DNA from: Pseudomonas sp. B21-056
GTDB lineage: Bacteria > Pseudomonadota > Gammaproteobacteria > Pseudomonadales > Pseudomonadaceae
NCBI RefSeq assembly: GCF_026016325.1
Contig: NZ_CP087203.1
Location: 2,604,001 to 2,668,000, forward strand
DNA: 64,000 bases
Direction of reading: 5' to 3'
This document shows, piece after piece, positions 1-8,368 of the stretch; the first letter of the stretch is position 1; every line of letters begins with the position of its first letter. The notes under the pieces were generated by a model. That model was given only the letters and a program-made list of their open reading frames with translations, did no database searches and was not told the DNA's origin. The position numbers and the translations under genes were made by a program.

Positions 1-696
1 GGTGAAGCTGATCTTGGCGACATCCGGGTGCTCGCACAGGGCGCGGCCGACTTCCTTGCCGTAGCCGGTGACCACGTTGATCACACCGTCGGGAAAGCCC
101 GCTTCCTGGGCCAGGGCCGCCAGGTGCAGGGCCGACTGCGGTGTTTCTTCCGATGGCTTGATCACCACGGTGCAACCTGCCGCCAGCAACGCGGCGAGTT
201 TCCAGACCGTAATCATCAGCGGTGAATTCCAAGGCACGATGGCCCCGACCACCCCCACCGGCTCGCGTACCGTGTATGAAAGGGTCCTGGTGCCAAAGTA
301 GCCACCGGAGGGGATGGTGCGGCCTTCGAGCTGATTGGCCCAACCGGCGGCGGCACGCAGGTTGGCGAGCACGTTGGGGATATCCAGGCGACGCGGTTCG
401 ATCGGCGAGCGACCGATGGCGTCGGCATCCATGTCGGCGAGCAAGTCGGTGTCGCGCTCCACCAGGTCCGCCAGTTTCAGCAGCAACCGGCCACGCTGGG
501 CGCCGTCGAGCTGGCTCCAGGCGCCACGTTCAAGCTGATTGCGGGCGGCCGCCACGGCACGGCTCACGTCCTCGGCCGTGCCGCGCGCGGCGCTGCCGTA
601 GACCTGTTCCGTCACGGGGTTGATCAGGTTCGTTCGACGGCCGTCGGAGGCCTCGAAGGAGCCGCCTTCGATGAAGTGATTCAGATGCTGTGTCAT
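1..696 (-). CDS. Aldehyde dehydrogenase (NAD(P)+), N-terminal part, cut by window edge
   Basis: This is the first 232 residues of an ALDH-superfamily enzyme, about half of the usual 480-500; the frame runs off the left edge, so the catalytic Cys is not visible. It would oxidise an aldehyde to the acid using NAD(P)+. Visible family marks are the Rossmann stretch VGAIVPWNSPL (about residues 150-160) and VVIKPSE with the cofactor-binding Lys180. The ATG at 696 is the first Met before an N-terminus (MTQHLNHFIEGG) of normal ALDH form. It lies 43 bases after the aminotransferase stop on the same strand, so the two are probably one operon in which transamination of an amine gives the aldehyde. The substrate is not evident. 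Confidence 0.9.
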   Translation of the reverse strand, partial: MTQHLNHFIEGGSFEASDGRRTNLINPVTEQVYGSAARGTAEDVSRAVAAARNQLERGAWSQLDGAQRGRLLLKLADLVERDTDLLADMDADAIGRSPIEPRRLDIPNVLANLRAAAGWANQLEGRTIPSGGYFGTRTLSYTVREPVGVVGAIVPWNSPLMITVWKLAALLAAGCTVVIKPSEETPQSALHLAALAQEAGFPDGVINVVTGYGKEVGRALCEHPDVAKISFT

Positions 697-739
697 GTTT
701 GGATCCACGAATGTTGTGCAATGGTCAGGTAGACCCGTT

Positions 740-2116
740 TCATGCCTTGAGGGAGGCCAGGGCGTCGCCGAAGATGTCCAGCGCCTTGAAGAACAGCGAG
801 CGCGAGATCGTCAGCGAGGGCATGACACGCATCACGTTGCTGTAGCGACCGCAGGGAATCATCAGCACGCCGTGGTTCAGCAGGTAACCCATGAGTTGGC
901 CGATCCTGGCGCCTTCCAGAGGGGCCTTGGTGGCCGGGTCTTCCACCAGTTCGATGCCGATCATCAGGCCGCGCCCGCGCACTTCACCCACGAACGGGCT
1001 CTTGAAGCCACGGATCCGCTCTTGCGCCTCCAGCCCCAGGGTGTGCGCACGGTTGAGCAGGTCGAGCTCCGGATCCTGCAGGATGCTGATATTGGTCAGC
1101 GCCACGGCGGCGGACAACGAGTTGGCAGCGAAGGTATTGGGCACCGAGCCGTCAGGAATCGCGGCAGCCAGGTCCGAGCGCATGATCAGGCCCGCCATGG
1201 GCAGGTCGCTGCCGATACCTTTGCCAAAAGTGAGCATGTCAGGCTTCACGCCCGAGTGCTCGACCGCCCACATCTTGCCGGTACGCCCGGCGCCAGACTG
1301 CACTTCGTCGACGATCAGCAGCGCGCCGCTGCGGTCGCAGGCCTTGCGCAGGAGCTGCAGGAACTCAGGCGAGGGCGGCACGTAGCCGCCTTCGCCCTGC
1401 ACCGGCTCGACGATCACGGCGGCCACGTCATCGGCGGCGGTGTAGGGGGTGTTCAGCAGGTAGTCGACGTAGTCGCCGGCGATCTGCTCGGCGCTTTTAT
1501 GGGTGGTGTCGAAGGGGAAACGATAGGCGTAAGGGTAGGGCGCGTGAATGACACCGCCCATCATGGCGCCATAGCCCTTGCGGTAGGCCGTACCTGTCGT
1601 CAGCGCGCCCGATGCGTTCCACACGCCGTGGTAGCCTCCGTGGAAGGCAATGATCTGGTGTCGCCCGGTGATGCGCTTGGCGAACTTGACCGCGGCCTCC
1701 AATGCATCGCTGCCGCTTTGGGTAAAGAAGGTGGTGCAATCGCCGCGCAAGCCATCGGGCGCGATCTCGGATATCTTGGCTGCCAGCTCGGTGCGTCGGG
1801 TGCTGTTGACTTCCAGGGCGTGCATCAACACTTCGGACTGTTCACGGATGGCCTGCACCACTTTCGGGTGGCAGCGGCCTACGCTGCTGACGCCCACGCC
1901 GGCGGACAGGTCGATGTAGGTGTTGCCGTCCGGGTCCTTGAAGGTCGCGCCGAACGCCCGGTCCATGGCCACCGGCATGCGTCCACCGCCGCGGGCCATG
2001 GACTCGGTACGCGCCGACAGCGCCAGGGCCTCGCGGGTCATTGGACCGGGGAGGGTGCTCGAAATAATCCGCGGGGCATCCGCGAAGTGGAGGGATTCAA
2101 GTTTGGCTTCACTCAT
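740..2116 (-). CDS. Class III PLP-dependent aminotransferase
   Basis: This 458-residue fold-type I, class III (omega) aminotransferase moves an amino group from an amine or omega-amino acid to a keto acid. Visible features are the PLP-phosphate loop SGSDALEAA (about 134-142), the aromatic stacking motif FHGGYHG (158-164), Asp270 in LLIVDEVQSGAGRTG that contacts the PLP nitrogen, and the Schiff-base Lys299 in LTFGKGIG. An in-frame extension to 2296 exists, but the start at 2116 fits the family N-terminus and has a purine-rich AGAGAG upstream. It is divergent from the EutR-like AraC gene and followed by an aldehyde dehydrogenase, suggesting an inducible pathway from an amine through an aldehyde to an acid. 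Putrescine, GABA-like compounds or beta-alanine are possible substrates; none is proved. Confidence 0.9.
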   Translation of the reverse strand: MSEAKLESLHFADAPRIISSTLPGPMTREALALSARTESMARGGGRMPVAMDRAFGATFKDPDGNTYIDLSAGVGVSSVGRCHPKVVQAIREQSEVLMHALEVNSTRRTELAAKISEIAPDGLRGDCTTFFTQSGSDALEAAVKFAKRITGRHQIIAFHGGYHGVWNASGALTTGTAYRKGYGAMMGGVIHAPYPYAYRFPFDTTHKSAEQIAGDYVDYLLNTPYTAADDVAAVIVEPVQGEGGYVPPSPEFLQLLRKACDRSGALLIVDEVQSGAGRTGKMWAVEHSGVKPDMLTFGKGIGSDLPMAGLIMRSDLAAAIPDGSVPNTFAANSLSAAVALTNISILQDPELDLLNRAHTLGLEAQERIRGFKSPFVGEVRGRGLMIGIELVEDPATKAPLEGARIGQLMGYLLNHGVLMIPCGRYSNVMRVMPSLTISRSLFFKALDIFGDALASLKA

Positions 2117-2226
2117 GACGGTCTCTCTGGATGTCGGTTGGAGTGGGCCGATCATCTCTAGCGTGCGTCTCCAGGCGGTAGCCCGAATCGGCACATGGGT
2201 GAACCGCGCTGAAGGTGGCAAGTGAT

Positions 2227-2241
2227 ATTCCGTTATGGAAT
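2227..2241. promoter_or_regulatory. Inverted repeat in divergent aminotransferase/AraC promoter region
   Basis: ATTCC-GTTAT-GGAAT is an imperfect-spacer palindrome with two exact 5-base arms. It sits in the 206-base A+T-rich gap between the divergent aminotransferase and AraC genes and is a plausible operator. AraC proteins usually bind direct repeats, so the binder is uncertain. Confidence 0.3.
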
Positions 2242-2322
2242 TTTGCTTAATTCCTTTATTTTGCGAATATCGGCAAATAAGTAAGGATAAAAACAATAAT
2301 ATTTGAGAGGCTTTCTCATATT

Positions 2323-3285
2323 ATGAGAAATATCCATGTAAACCACTTTCGCGACGTTCAGCTCCATGCCGCTACCGTCCAGGAGTGGAGTCAAGACTAC
2401 AGTCAGCTCACCGCCGGTTCGGCCGAGAGTACGCTCATGCAGTTGACCACTGCCCATTGCCACATCTTTCGCGAGCAGATCAATCAGCGTGTCGTGCAGC
2501 ACGGCGTGGCCCCTCGGGGCAAAATGTGCTTCGCGGTGCCGATCAACGTCCCAGGTGCGATTCGGATGCAAGGGCGTGAGGTGGATGACAGCAGCCTGTT
2601 CTTTCTTCACGGTGGCGAAGAGTTCATGTTCCATATGCCGATGGGCATGGAACTGCTGTCCATTACCTTCGAGCGTGAATTGTTCGAGCAGGCGCTGGCG
2701 CAAACGGCTTCGGCAAAGGAAATCAGCCAGTTGCTGCGTCAACCGGTGATCAGGGTTTCCACCTCACACTTTGCACAGGCGCGTCGTCGATTGCTGGCGT
2801 TATTCTCCCAGGCCCTGGCGAGCGAAGAGCTCGACAATGTATGGGAACAGGAATTGGAACAGGCCATGCTCGGCGAAATGCTGCAGCTCATGACCGATCC
2901 GGCCTGCGACAAGTACCAGCGCACCACAAGCTCCACCCGCAGCTTTATCGTCGAGAAATGCCACCGCCTGACCACCGCTGAAATGAACAACGTGCCCAGC
3001 GTGGACGAATTGTGCCAGCGACTCCAGGTGAGTCGGCGTACCGTGCAGAACAGCTTTCGTGCGGTGGCCGAGACGACGCCGCTGAACTACCTGCGTTCCG
3101 TCAGGCTCAATGGCGTGCGCCGCACCTTGATGTCCACCCAGGCGTCGCATCTCTCGATCGGCGATGCCGCGGCCCAATGGGGCTTCTATCACCTCAGCCA
3201 CTTCGCGGCGCAATACCAGGAGCTGTTCGCAGAGCTGCCGTCCCATACCAAGCGCGCAACCATTCCCGATTGCGTCCTTGCCTGA
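2323..3285 (+). CDS. AraC-family transcriptional regulator, EutR-like
   Basis: This 320-residue regulator has a sensor-like N-terminal half and a C-terminal AraC DNA-binding domain with two helix-turn-helices. The first HTH is in VDELCQRLQVSRRTVQNSF and the second in LSIGDAAAQWGFYHLSHFA, near residues 227-310. The arrangement and wording of the C-terminus (SRRTVQN, then IRLN/VRLN, then AAAQWGF) recall EutR, the ethanolamine regulator. It is divergent from the aminotransferase/ALDH pair and followed by an APC permease, so it most likely senses the amine and activates both directions. The ATG at 2323 has only a distant GAGAGG, and a hairpin-like GAGAGGCTTTCTC lies just before it, so the exact start is less certain than the gene. 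Confidence 0.9.
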   Translation: MRNIHVNHFRDVQLHAATVQEWSQDYSQLTAGSAESTLMQLTTAHCHIFREQINQRVVQHGVAPRGKMCFAVPINVPGAIRMQGREVDDSSLFFLHGGEEFMFHMPMGMELLSITFERELFEQALAQTASAKEISQLLRQPVIRVSTSHFAQARRRLLALFSQALASEELDNVWEQELEQAMLGEMLQLMTDPACDKYQRTTSSTRSFIVEKCHRLTTAEMNNVPSVDELCQRLQVSRRTVQNSFRAVAETTPLNYLRSVRLNGVRRTLMSTQASHLSIGDAAAQWGFYHLSHFAAQYQELFAELPSHTKRATIPDCVLA

Positions 3286-3315
3286 GCGCGCATTCAAGTC
3301 CCACAACAACCCCTT

Positions 3316-3341
3316 TGGCGAGGAGATAAATTCCCTCGCCA
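3316..3341. repeat. Short hairpin repeat (TGGCGAGG...CCTCGCCA type)
   Basis: An inverted repeat with arms TGGCGAGG and CCTCGCCA around a short A+T-rich loop, 30 bases after the AraC stop. The same GGCGAGGG-type arm recurs in the long inverted repeat at 18755-18890, so it belongs to a dispersed intergenic family. It may also end transcription. Confidence 0.6.
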
Positions 3342-3525
3342 CAGTATTGAAAGGCATGTCCGGGATTTTCATGGGAAGCGCTGTCTGATGACCGATTTGG
3401 GTTAGTGGGACGTTGATGGGCAGGCATAGGATCGCTCCAGCATGTGAACACAAGCCATTCGGTGCCGGTGAGTGGATGACTGCATCGATCCTACAGCGAC
3501 TGCCTCATACAATAAGGTCAAGAAC

Positions 3526-4974
3526 ATGAGTGTACTTATGCCGGTCAACAGCTCCACGGAGCTCAAGCGTGGCGCCCTGGGTGTGGGCTTCATCATCTTC
3601 TTCGTGGTGTCGGCGGCGAGTCCGCTGAGTGTCATCGCCGGTGGCTTTCCCATCGGCATCATGCTGGGTAACGGCGCCGGTACGCCGGCGTTGCTGATTC
3701 TGGCCTTGGCGGTTTTGCTGATGTTCTCGGTGGGTTACACCACCATGTCCCGGCACGTCACCAATGCCGGTGGCTTCTATGCGTTCAGCTCCCGGGGCCT
3801 GGGTGGGCTGGCGGGTGGCGCGGCAGGGGTGTTGGCGATGTTTGCCTACAACATCCTCCAGGTGGGGCTGTACGGCATGTTCGGTGGTGTAGTCAGTGGG
3901 ACCATGGCCAGCGTCTTCGGTCTGGTGTTGCCTTGGTGGTCCTACTCGCTGATGGCGATGGCCAGCGTCGCGATTCTGGGTTATCGCAAAATCGATCTGT
4001 CCGCCCGGGTACTGTCGGTCATTGTGATTGCCGAGTACCTGGCGATTCTGGCGCTGGATTTCGCCATTCTGAAATCCGGTGGTGACAGCGGAATCAATCT
4101 CGACGCGTTTGATCGCAGCCATGTGCTCAGCGGCACACCCTCGATCGGCTTGCTGTTCTGCTTCGCGGCGTTCATCGGCTTCGAGGCCACCACTATTTAT
4201 GGCGAAGAGGCCAGGAACCCGCAACGGACCATCCCGGTTGCCACCTACTGCTCGGTATTGCTGATCGGTGGGTTCTACGCGCTGTCGGTCTGGTCGATGG
4301 TGGTGGGGGTGGGCGCGGACAAGATCGTGCCGATGCTGCAGGCGTTGCAGGACCCCACGACCTTTATCTACGGTATGTCCGATCACTTTGTCGGCCCGTA
4401 CCTGACCCAGATTATCCGGGTGCTGTTCATGGTCAGTATCTATGCCGGGCTGCTGGCCTTTCATAACGCAGCCGCCCGTTATTTCTATGCCATCGGACGT
4501 GACGGCTTGTTGCCGCGCCAGTTGGGGACGACTCATCGCGTCCACCAGAGCCCTCATATGGGGTCGGCGCTGCAAAGCCTGATCTCCGCCGTGGTCGTGT
4601 TGATTTTCGCCGCCATGGATGCCGATCCGATCCTGCAACTGTTTGCCTGGCTGTCCAACCTTGCGACGCTTTGCGTGATCTTGCTGATGGCGCTGACTTC
4701 CGCAGCGGTATGTGCCTTTTCCCGCCGCCACCCAGAGCTCAAGCTGGGAGTCTGGCGTGGCCGGATCTTCCCCGGTTTCTCTTGCCTTGCGCTATTGGCG
4801 GTCATGGTTATCGCGGTGATGCATTTCGATGTGCTGACAGGCGCCAGCCAGGCCTTGTCGTACGGTCTCTGCGCGATCATTCCCGCGGCCCTGCTGGCTG
4901 GCGTGTATCTGGCGGCTCGACTTCGCAAGGTATCGCCGGAGCGCTATCTGGCATTGGGGAGTCACAAGCTTTAG
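3526..4974 (+). CDS. APC-superfamily amino-acid/amine permease
   Basis: This 482-residue integral membrane carrier has about 12 hydrophobic segments and opens with the APC hallmark run LGVGFIIFFVVSAASPL followed by GGFPIG. A second conserved stretch is AAFIGFEATTIYGEEARNPQRTIP, typical of the APC transporter family in which E(E/S)xxNPxRxIP follows TM6. It should import an amine or amino acid across the inner membrane. A longer frame from 3472 exists, but the ATG at 3526 with AAGG nine bases upstream gives the normal APC N-terminus. Its place after the EutR-like regulator suggests it brings in the substrate of the aminotransferase/ALDH pair. Confidence 0.9.
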   Translation: MSVLMPVNSSTELKRGALGVGFIIFFVVSAASPLSVIAGGFPIGIMLGNGAGTPALLILALAVLLMFSVGYTTMSRHVTNAGGFYAFSSRGLGGLAGGAAGVLAMFAYNILQVGLYGMFGGVVSGTMASVFGLVLPWWSYSLMAMASVAILGYRKIDLSARVLSVIVIAEYLAILALDFAILKSGGDSGINLDAFDRSHVLSGTPSIGLLFCFAAFIGFEATTIYGEEARNPQRTIPVATYCSVLLIGGFYALSVWSMVVGVGADKIVPMLQALQDPTTFIYGMSDHFVGPYLTQIIRVLFMVSIYAGLLAFHNAAARYFYAIGRDGLLPRQLGTTHRVHQSPHMGSALQSLISAVVVLIFAAMDADPILQLFAWLSNLATLCVILLMALTSAAVCAFSRRHPELKLGVWRGRIFPGFSCLALLAVMVIAVMHFDVLTGASQALSYGLCAIIPAALLAGVYLAARLRKVSPERYLALGSHKL

Positions 4975-4999
4975 GCGTCGAGCCGTTGCATGGGGAACG

Positions 5000-5224
5000 G
5001 TGCCGTCGCCTTACCGTGATGGGAAACGTGCATCCGGTTTGGCTGAAGGCGCGGTCAATTCAGCTTATATCAATGCGCTAGCTGCCGGACGCAGCGTGAT
5101 GGAGGTCATGGACGGCATGCTCGTTGAGACGACTGCTGATGGTAACCACAAGGTTATTCGAGTGGCCAAGCCCAGGCATAAAGTGACCTCGGGCAGCATT
5201 ATCAAGGTGCATTGCAGCTCATGA
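5000..5224 (+). CDS. Possible small hypothetical protein (74 aa)
   Basis: The 329 bases between the permease and rtcR hold one open frame of 74 codons from a GTG at 5000. Its product has a plausible soluble composition, including VMEVMDGMLVETTADGNHKV and ending near SGSIIKVHCSS, and looks more like a real protein than a shadow frame. I do not recognise it. There is no convincing ribosome site before the GTG, so it may be a remnant of a longer gene. The rest of the gap shows nothing clear. Confidence 0.35.
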   Translation: MPSPYRDGKRASGLAEGAVNSAYINALAAGRSVMEVMDGMLVETTADGNHKVIRVAKPRHKVTSGSIIKVHCSS

Positions 5225-5303
5225 CCGTCCCTCGGTTGAGGATGTTTGCCGGTCCTCCTACTCGATGCGTGACGCTTTACTCGGCATTGAAAAAAGTGAC
5301 GTA

Positions 5304-6932
5304 TCAACTTCCCCCATGACGATGCACCAGAAGCTCCTGGATTTGGCTCCAGGTGATGTTGAACCTGGCCAGGAATTTTCGGATTCGATCGGAATCATTA
5401 CTCGAGGCCTTGGCTGATCGGCTCTGTGAAAAAAGCTTGCGACCGGCATCCGCCTGGCTTGACGCTGTGCTGCAGACCTTCAGGACCGACTCCAGTTGAA
5501 GGCGATCAAACAAGTCGATCTCAAGGCCGGCTTTTGCCAAGTGCTCGGACAGTGGGTCCGAGGTGGTTGGTATCCGCCAATCCAGGCGCAGTCGTTCCAG
5601 CTCGTCCTCCACCAGCGCCATGTCGATGCGGCCGCTATCAGCCAGTGTGGCCATGCGAGTGATCGAAGCAGAGAGCTGTCGGAAGTTTCCTGGCCAGGCG
5701 GCATTCCTGGTGGTAGCAAAGGACAGATATCGGCGCCGGGCTTCGGTGTTGAAGCGGACCATGTGGCCGTGGTCTCGGGCATACCGCTGCAGTTCGAAAT
5801 CGATGTTCGGCTCGATGTCCTCGCTCCGGCCGGCGAGCCCGGGCAGCACAAAAGTCCAGACGTTGATTCTGGCCAACAGGTCTTCGCGAAACCGGCCTTC
5901 AACAACGCGTTCGTGCAGGTCTCGATTGGTGCCCGCTATCAGCGTGAAGCCAGACTCGACCTCCTTGTCAGACCCCATCGGCAAGAACCTCTTCTCCTCA
6001 ATCGCTTTCAGGAGCATCGCCTGCTCGTCGAGCGGTAATTCTCCGATCTCGTCGAGGAACAAGACGCCCTTGTGAGCCGAGCGTAACAAGCCCTCACGAG
6101 CCTGTTGGGCGCCGGTGAACGCGCCTTTCGTATGGCCGAACAGCGTCGACATGGCAGTATCACCGCGCAACGTGGCGCAGTTCACTTCGACGAACGGCCC
6201 CTCGATCTGATGTCGACCCCGTTTGAGTTCGTAGATCTGTCGTGCGAGAAAAGACTTGCCTGCCCCGGTAGGGCCGCTGATCAGAATCGGCGCCCGGGAT
6301 CGCACGGCGACCCGTTCGATCTGTTCTATCGTCCGGTTGAACGCCGCGTTGCGGGTCGCAATGCCGGACTTGAGCAGTTCTGTACCTTCCAGTCGCTCCG
6401 CTTGGAATCGCTTTGCGATCTGGTCGTAGCGCTGAAGATCGAGGTCGGTGATAACGTGTTTGCCTGCCGGCGCCGAGTCATCATCCCGCAAGCCACTTGG
6501 CTGTGTCTGGATCAGCCTGGCGGGGATATGCCGGGATTCGGCCAGCAGGAACCATACGATTTGCTGGACGTGGGTACCCGTTGTGATGTGAACGAGATAA
6601 TCCTCACCCTCTGTGTCAAAGGGGTAGTCAGCTGCGAAGTCATGTAATGCGGCGTAAACCTCTTCGAAGTCCCAGGCGTTTCGCATCGCCATGGTGTGCA
6701 GGCGAACCTCGGTTTCTGGCGAGACTTGGGCAATATCAGCCGCCACTTTCAGGGCGAGATCGGTGTCCCGGCGCGCTTCACCGTGAATTAGTTCAAGGCG
6801 ATCAATCACCAGGTCGGGCTGTTGGCAAAGCGAGGGGGTGGGACGCCATTTGTTGCAGCGCTGCTCCCCCTTGCCGACGCGGTCGAGCTTTGATCCAAGG
6901 ATTCCAATGGCGACTGTCTTTTTGACCTGCAT
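5304..6932 (-). CDS. rtcR: Sigma-54-dependent activator of the RNA repair operon, RtcR
   Basis: This 542-residue enhancer-binding protein is divergent from rtcBA, the usual arrangement. Its N-terminal domain (about 1-180) has the RtcR pattern KTVAIGILG...KWRPTPSLCQQ...DRLELIH...WDFEEVYAALHDFA, known as a CARF-like ligand-sensing domain. The central AAA+ domain has Walker A GPTGAGKS (220-227), the sigma-54 contact loop GAFTGA (270-275) and Walker B LFLDEIGE (291-298). The C-terminus (last about 80 residues) should hold the DNA-binding helix-turn-helix. The ATG at 6932 gives the family N-terminus; a TTG five codons upstream is less likely. In E. coli the N-terminal domain restrains the ATPase until an RNA-derived signal is bound; the signal here is unknown. 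Confidence 0.96.
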   Translation of the reverse strand: MQVKKTVAIGILGSKLDRVGKGEQRCNKWRPTPSLCQQPDLVIDRLELIHGEARRDTDLALKVAADIAQVSPETEVRLHTMAMRNAWDFEEVYAALHDFAADYPFDTEGEDYLVHITTGTHVQQIVWFLLAESRHIPARLIQTQPSGLRDDDSAPAGKHVITDLDLQRYDQIAKRFQAERLEGTELLKSGIATRNAAFNRTIEQIERVAVRSRAPILISGPTGAGKSFLARQIYELKRGRHQIEGPFVEVNCATLRGDTAMSTLFGHTKGAFTGAQQAREGLLRSAHKGVLFLDEIGELPLDEQAMLLKAIEEKRFLPMGSDKEVESGFTLIAGTNRDLHERVVEGRFREDLLARINVWTFVLPGLAGRSEDIEPNIDFELQRYARDHGHMVRFNTEARRRYLSFATTRNAAWPGNFRQLSASITRMATLADSGRIDMALVEDELERLRLDWRIPTTSDPLSEHLAKAGLEIDLFDRLQLESVLKVCSTASSQADAGRKLFSQSRSAKASSNDSDRIRKFLARFNITWSQIQELLVHRHGGS

Positions 6933-7084
6933 TGCTGAATATCTCAAAAGATAGGTAACGATAACTGAGTATATTTATCCGGTCTGATAGTGGACAGTGT
7001 CAACCTCTCGGAATCAACAGGGCTTTAACTAAAATCCTTTAGTATCAACTGGATAGAAGAAAAATAATCCGCCAGTCGTAGCGT

Positions 7085-7100
7085 TGGCATGCCGCTCGCT
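7085..7100 (+). promoter_or_regulatory. Sigma-54 (-24/-12) promoter of rtcBA
   Basis: TTGGCATGCCGCTCGC-T contains GG at 7086-7087 and GC at 7098-7099, exactly the 12-base offset needed for sigma-54 holoenzyme. It lies about 40 bases before the rtcB ATG, with AGGAG at the ribosome site. The divergent RtcR is a GAFTGA-type sigma-54 activator, so the pieces agree. Confidence 0.8.
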
Positions 7101-7137
7101 ATAGGGCTCCAAACAGAAATCACAGGAGCGAAAAACA

Positions 7138-8364
7138 ATGACCACTCAAACCTTCGAGCTGCTTGAAGTTGAAAACGGCAAGCCCATCAAAATGTGGACC
7201 CGGGGCGTCCCTGTTGAGCCAGAGGCCAAGCAGCAACTGATGAACACTGCGCAGATGCCGTTCGTGTTCAAGCACATGGCTGTCATGCCCGACGTTCATT
7301 TAGGCAAGGGCTCGACTATCGGGAGCGTGATTCCTACCAAGGGCGCGATCATTCCCGCCGCCGTCGGGGTCGACCTCGGTTGCGGGATGTCGGCTGTCCG
7401 CACCTCGCTGCGCGCCAGCGACCTTCCCGATCATCTGTTCGGCCTGCGTTCTGCAATCGAGAAGGCTGTTCCGCACGGACGCACCTCGGGGCATAGTGGT
7501 CGTGACAAAGGGGCCTGGGAAACCGCACCGGCGATCGTTGATCAGGCCTGGTCAGCACTTGAAGGGCGTTTCGACCTCATTACCCAAAAGCATCCTGGCC
7601 TTGAAAAATCCAACAACCGCAAACACCTCGGAACGCTGGGTACAGGTAACCACTTCGTCGAGGTGTGCCTGGACGAAGCCGAGCATGTGTGGGTGATGCT
7701 GCATACCGGTTCCCGTGGCGTAGGGAACATGATCGGTACCTATTTCATCGAGAAGGCCCGCGAGGAAATGCGCAGCCACAGGGTGAACCTGCCTGACCGG
7801 GACCTGGCCTACCTGCGGGAAGGAACATCCAGCTTCGATGACTACGTTGAGGCTGTTGAATGGGCCCAGGATTTTGCCAGGCAGAACCGCGCGGTCATGA
7901 TGCTGGCGGTGCTGGATGCCGTGCGATCGGTTATCACCAAACCCTTTGAGTCGCGGCTGATCGCCGTCGACTGTCACCACAACTACGTGGAGCGGGGCAC
8001 CTACTTCGGGGAGGACATTCTTCTCACCCGTAAAGGCGCCGTCTCGGCGCAGAAGGGGCAGATGGGGATTATTCCCGGGTCGATGGGCGCAAAGAGTTTC
8101 ATCGTGCGCGGCCTGGGAAACGAGGAAGCCTTTTGCAGTTGTTCGCACGGTGCGGGTCGGGTGATGAGCCGTACCAAGGCGAAGGCGCTGTTCACGGTTG
8201 CGGACCAGGTGCGGGCGACCGCCCATGTCGAGTGCCGTAAGGATGCGGCGGTCATCGACGAGATCCCGATGGCTTACAAGGACATTGATGCGGTAATGGC
8301 GGCCCAGCGCGATCTGGTTGAAGTGGTCCATACCTTGCGCCAAGTCGTATGCGTGAAGGGGTGA
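7138..8364 (+). CDS. rtcB: RNA-splicing ligase RtcB
   Basis: A 408-residue RtcB ligase, the same length class as the E. coli enzyme. RtcB joins RNA 2',3'-cyclic phosphate or 3'-phosphate ends to 5'-OH ends using GTP and Mn2+. The metal-binding core GVDLGCGM (Cys82), the GTGNHFVEV stretch (168-176), HCH/HHNYVE (279-285) and the guanylylated His337 in SCSHGAGR are all present; His337 has the same number as in E. coli. It starts at an ATG with AGGAG 10 bases upstream, and four bases separate its stop from rtcA. Expression should depend on RtcR and sigma-54. RNA 3'-phosphate repair after nuclease damage is the likely role. Confidence 0.97.
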   Translation: MTTQTFELLEVENGKPIKMWTRGVPVEPEAKQQLMNTAQMPFVFKHMAVMPDVHLGKGSTIGSVIPTKGAIIPAAVGVDLGCGMSAVRTSLRASDLPDHLFGLRSAIEKAVPHGRTSGHSGRDKGAWETAPAIVDQAWSALEGRFDLITQKHPGLEKSNNRKHLGTLGTGNHFVEVCLDEAEHVWVMLHTGSRGVGNMIGTYFIEKAREEMRSHRVNLPDRDLAYLREGTSSFDDYVEAVEWAQDFARQNRAVMMLAVLDAVRSVITKPFESRLIAVDCHHNYVERGTYFGEDILLTRKGAVSAQKGQMGIIPGSMGAKSFIVRGLGNEEAFCSCSHGAGRVMSRTKAKALFTVADQVRATAHVECRKDAAVIDEIPMAYKDIDAVMAAQRDLVEVVHTLRQVVCVKG

Positions 8365-8368
8365 GCCG

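Noticed and set aside
695..2161. Plus-strand open frame of about 490 codons
   Set aside because: Antisense to the aminotransferase, which carries all PLP-site motifs.
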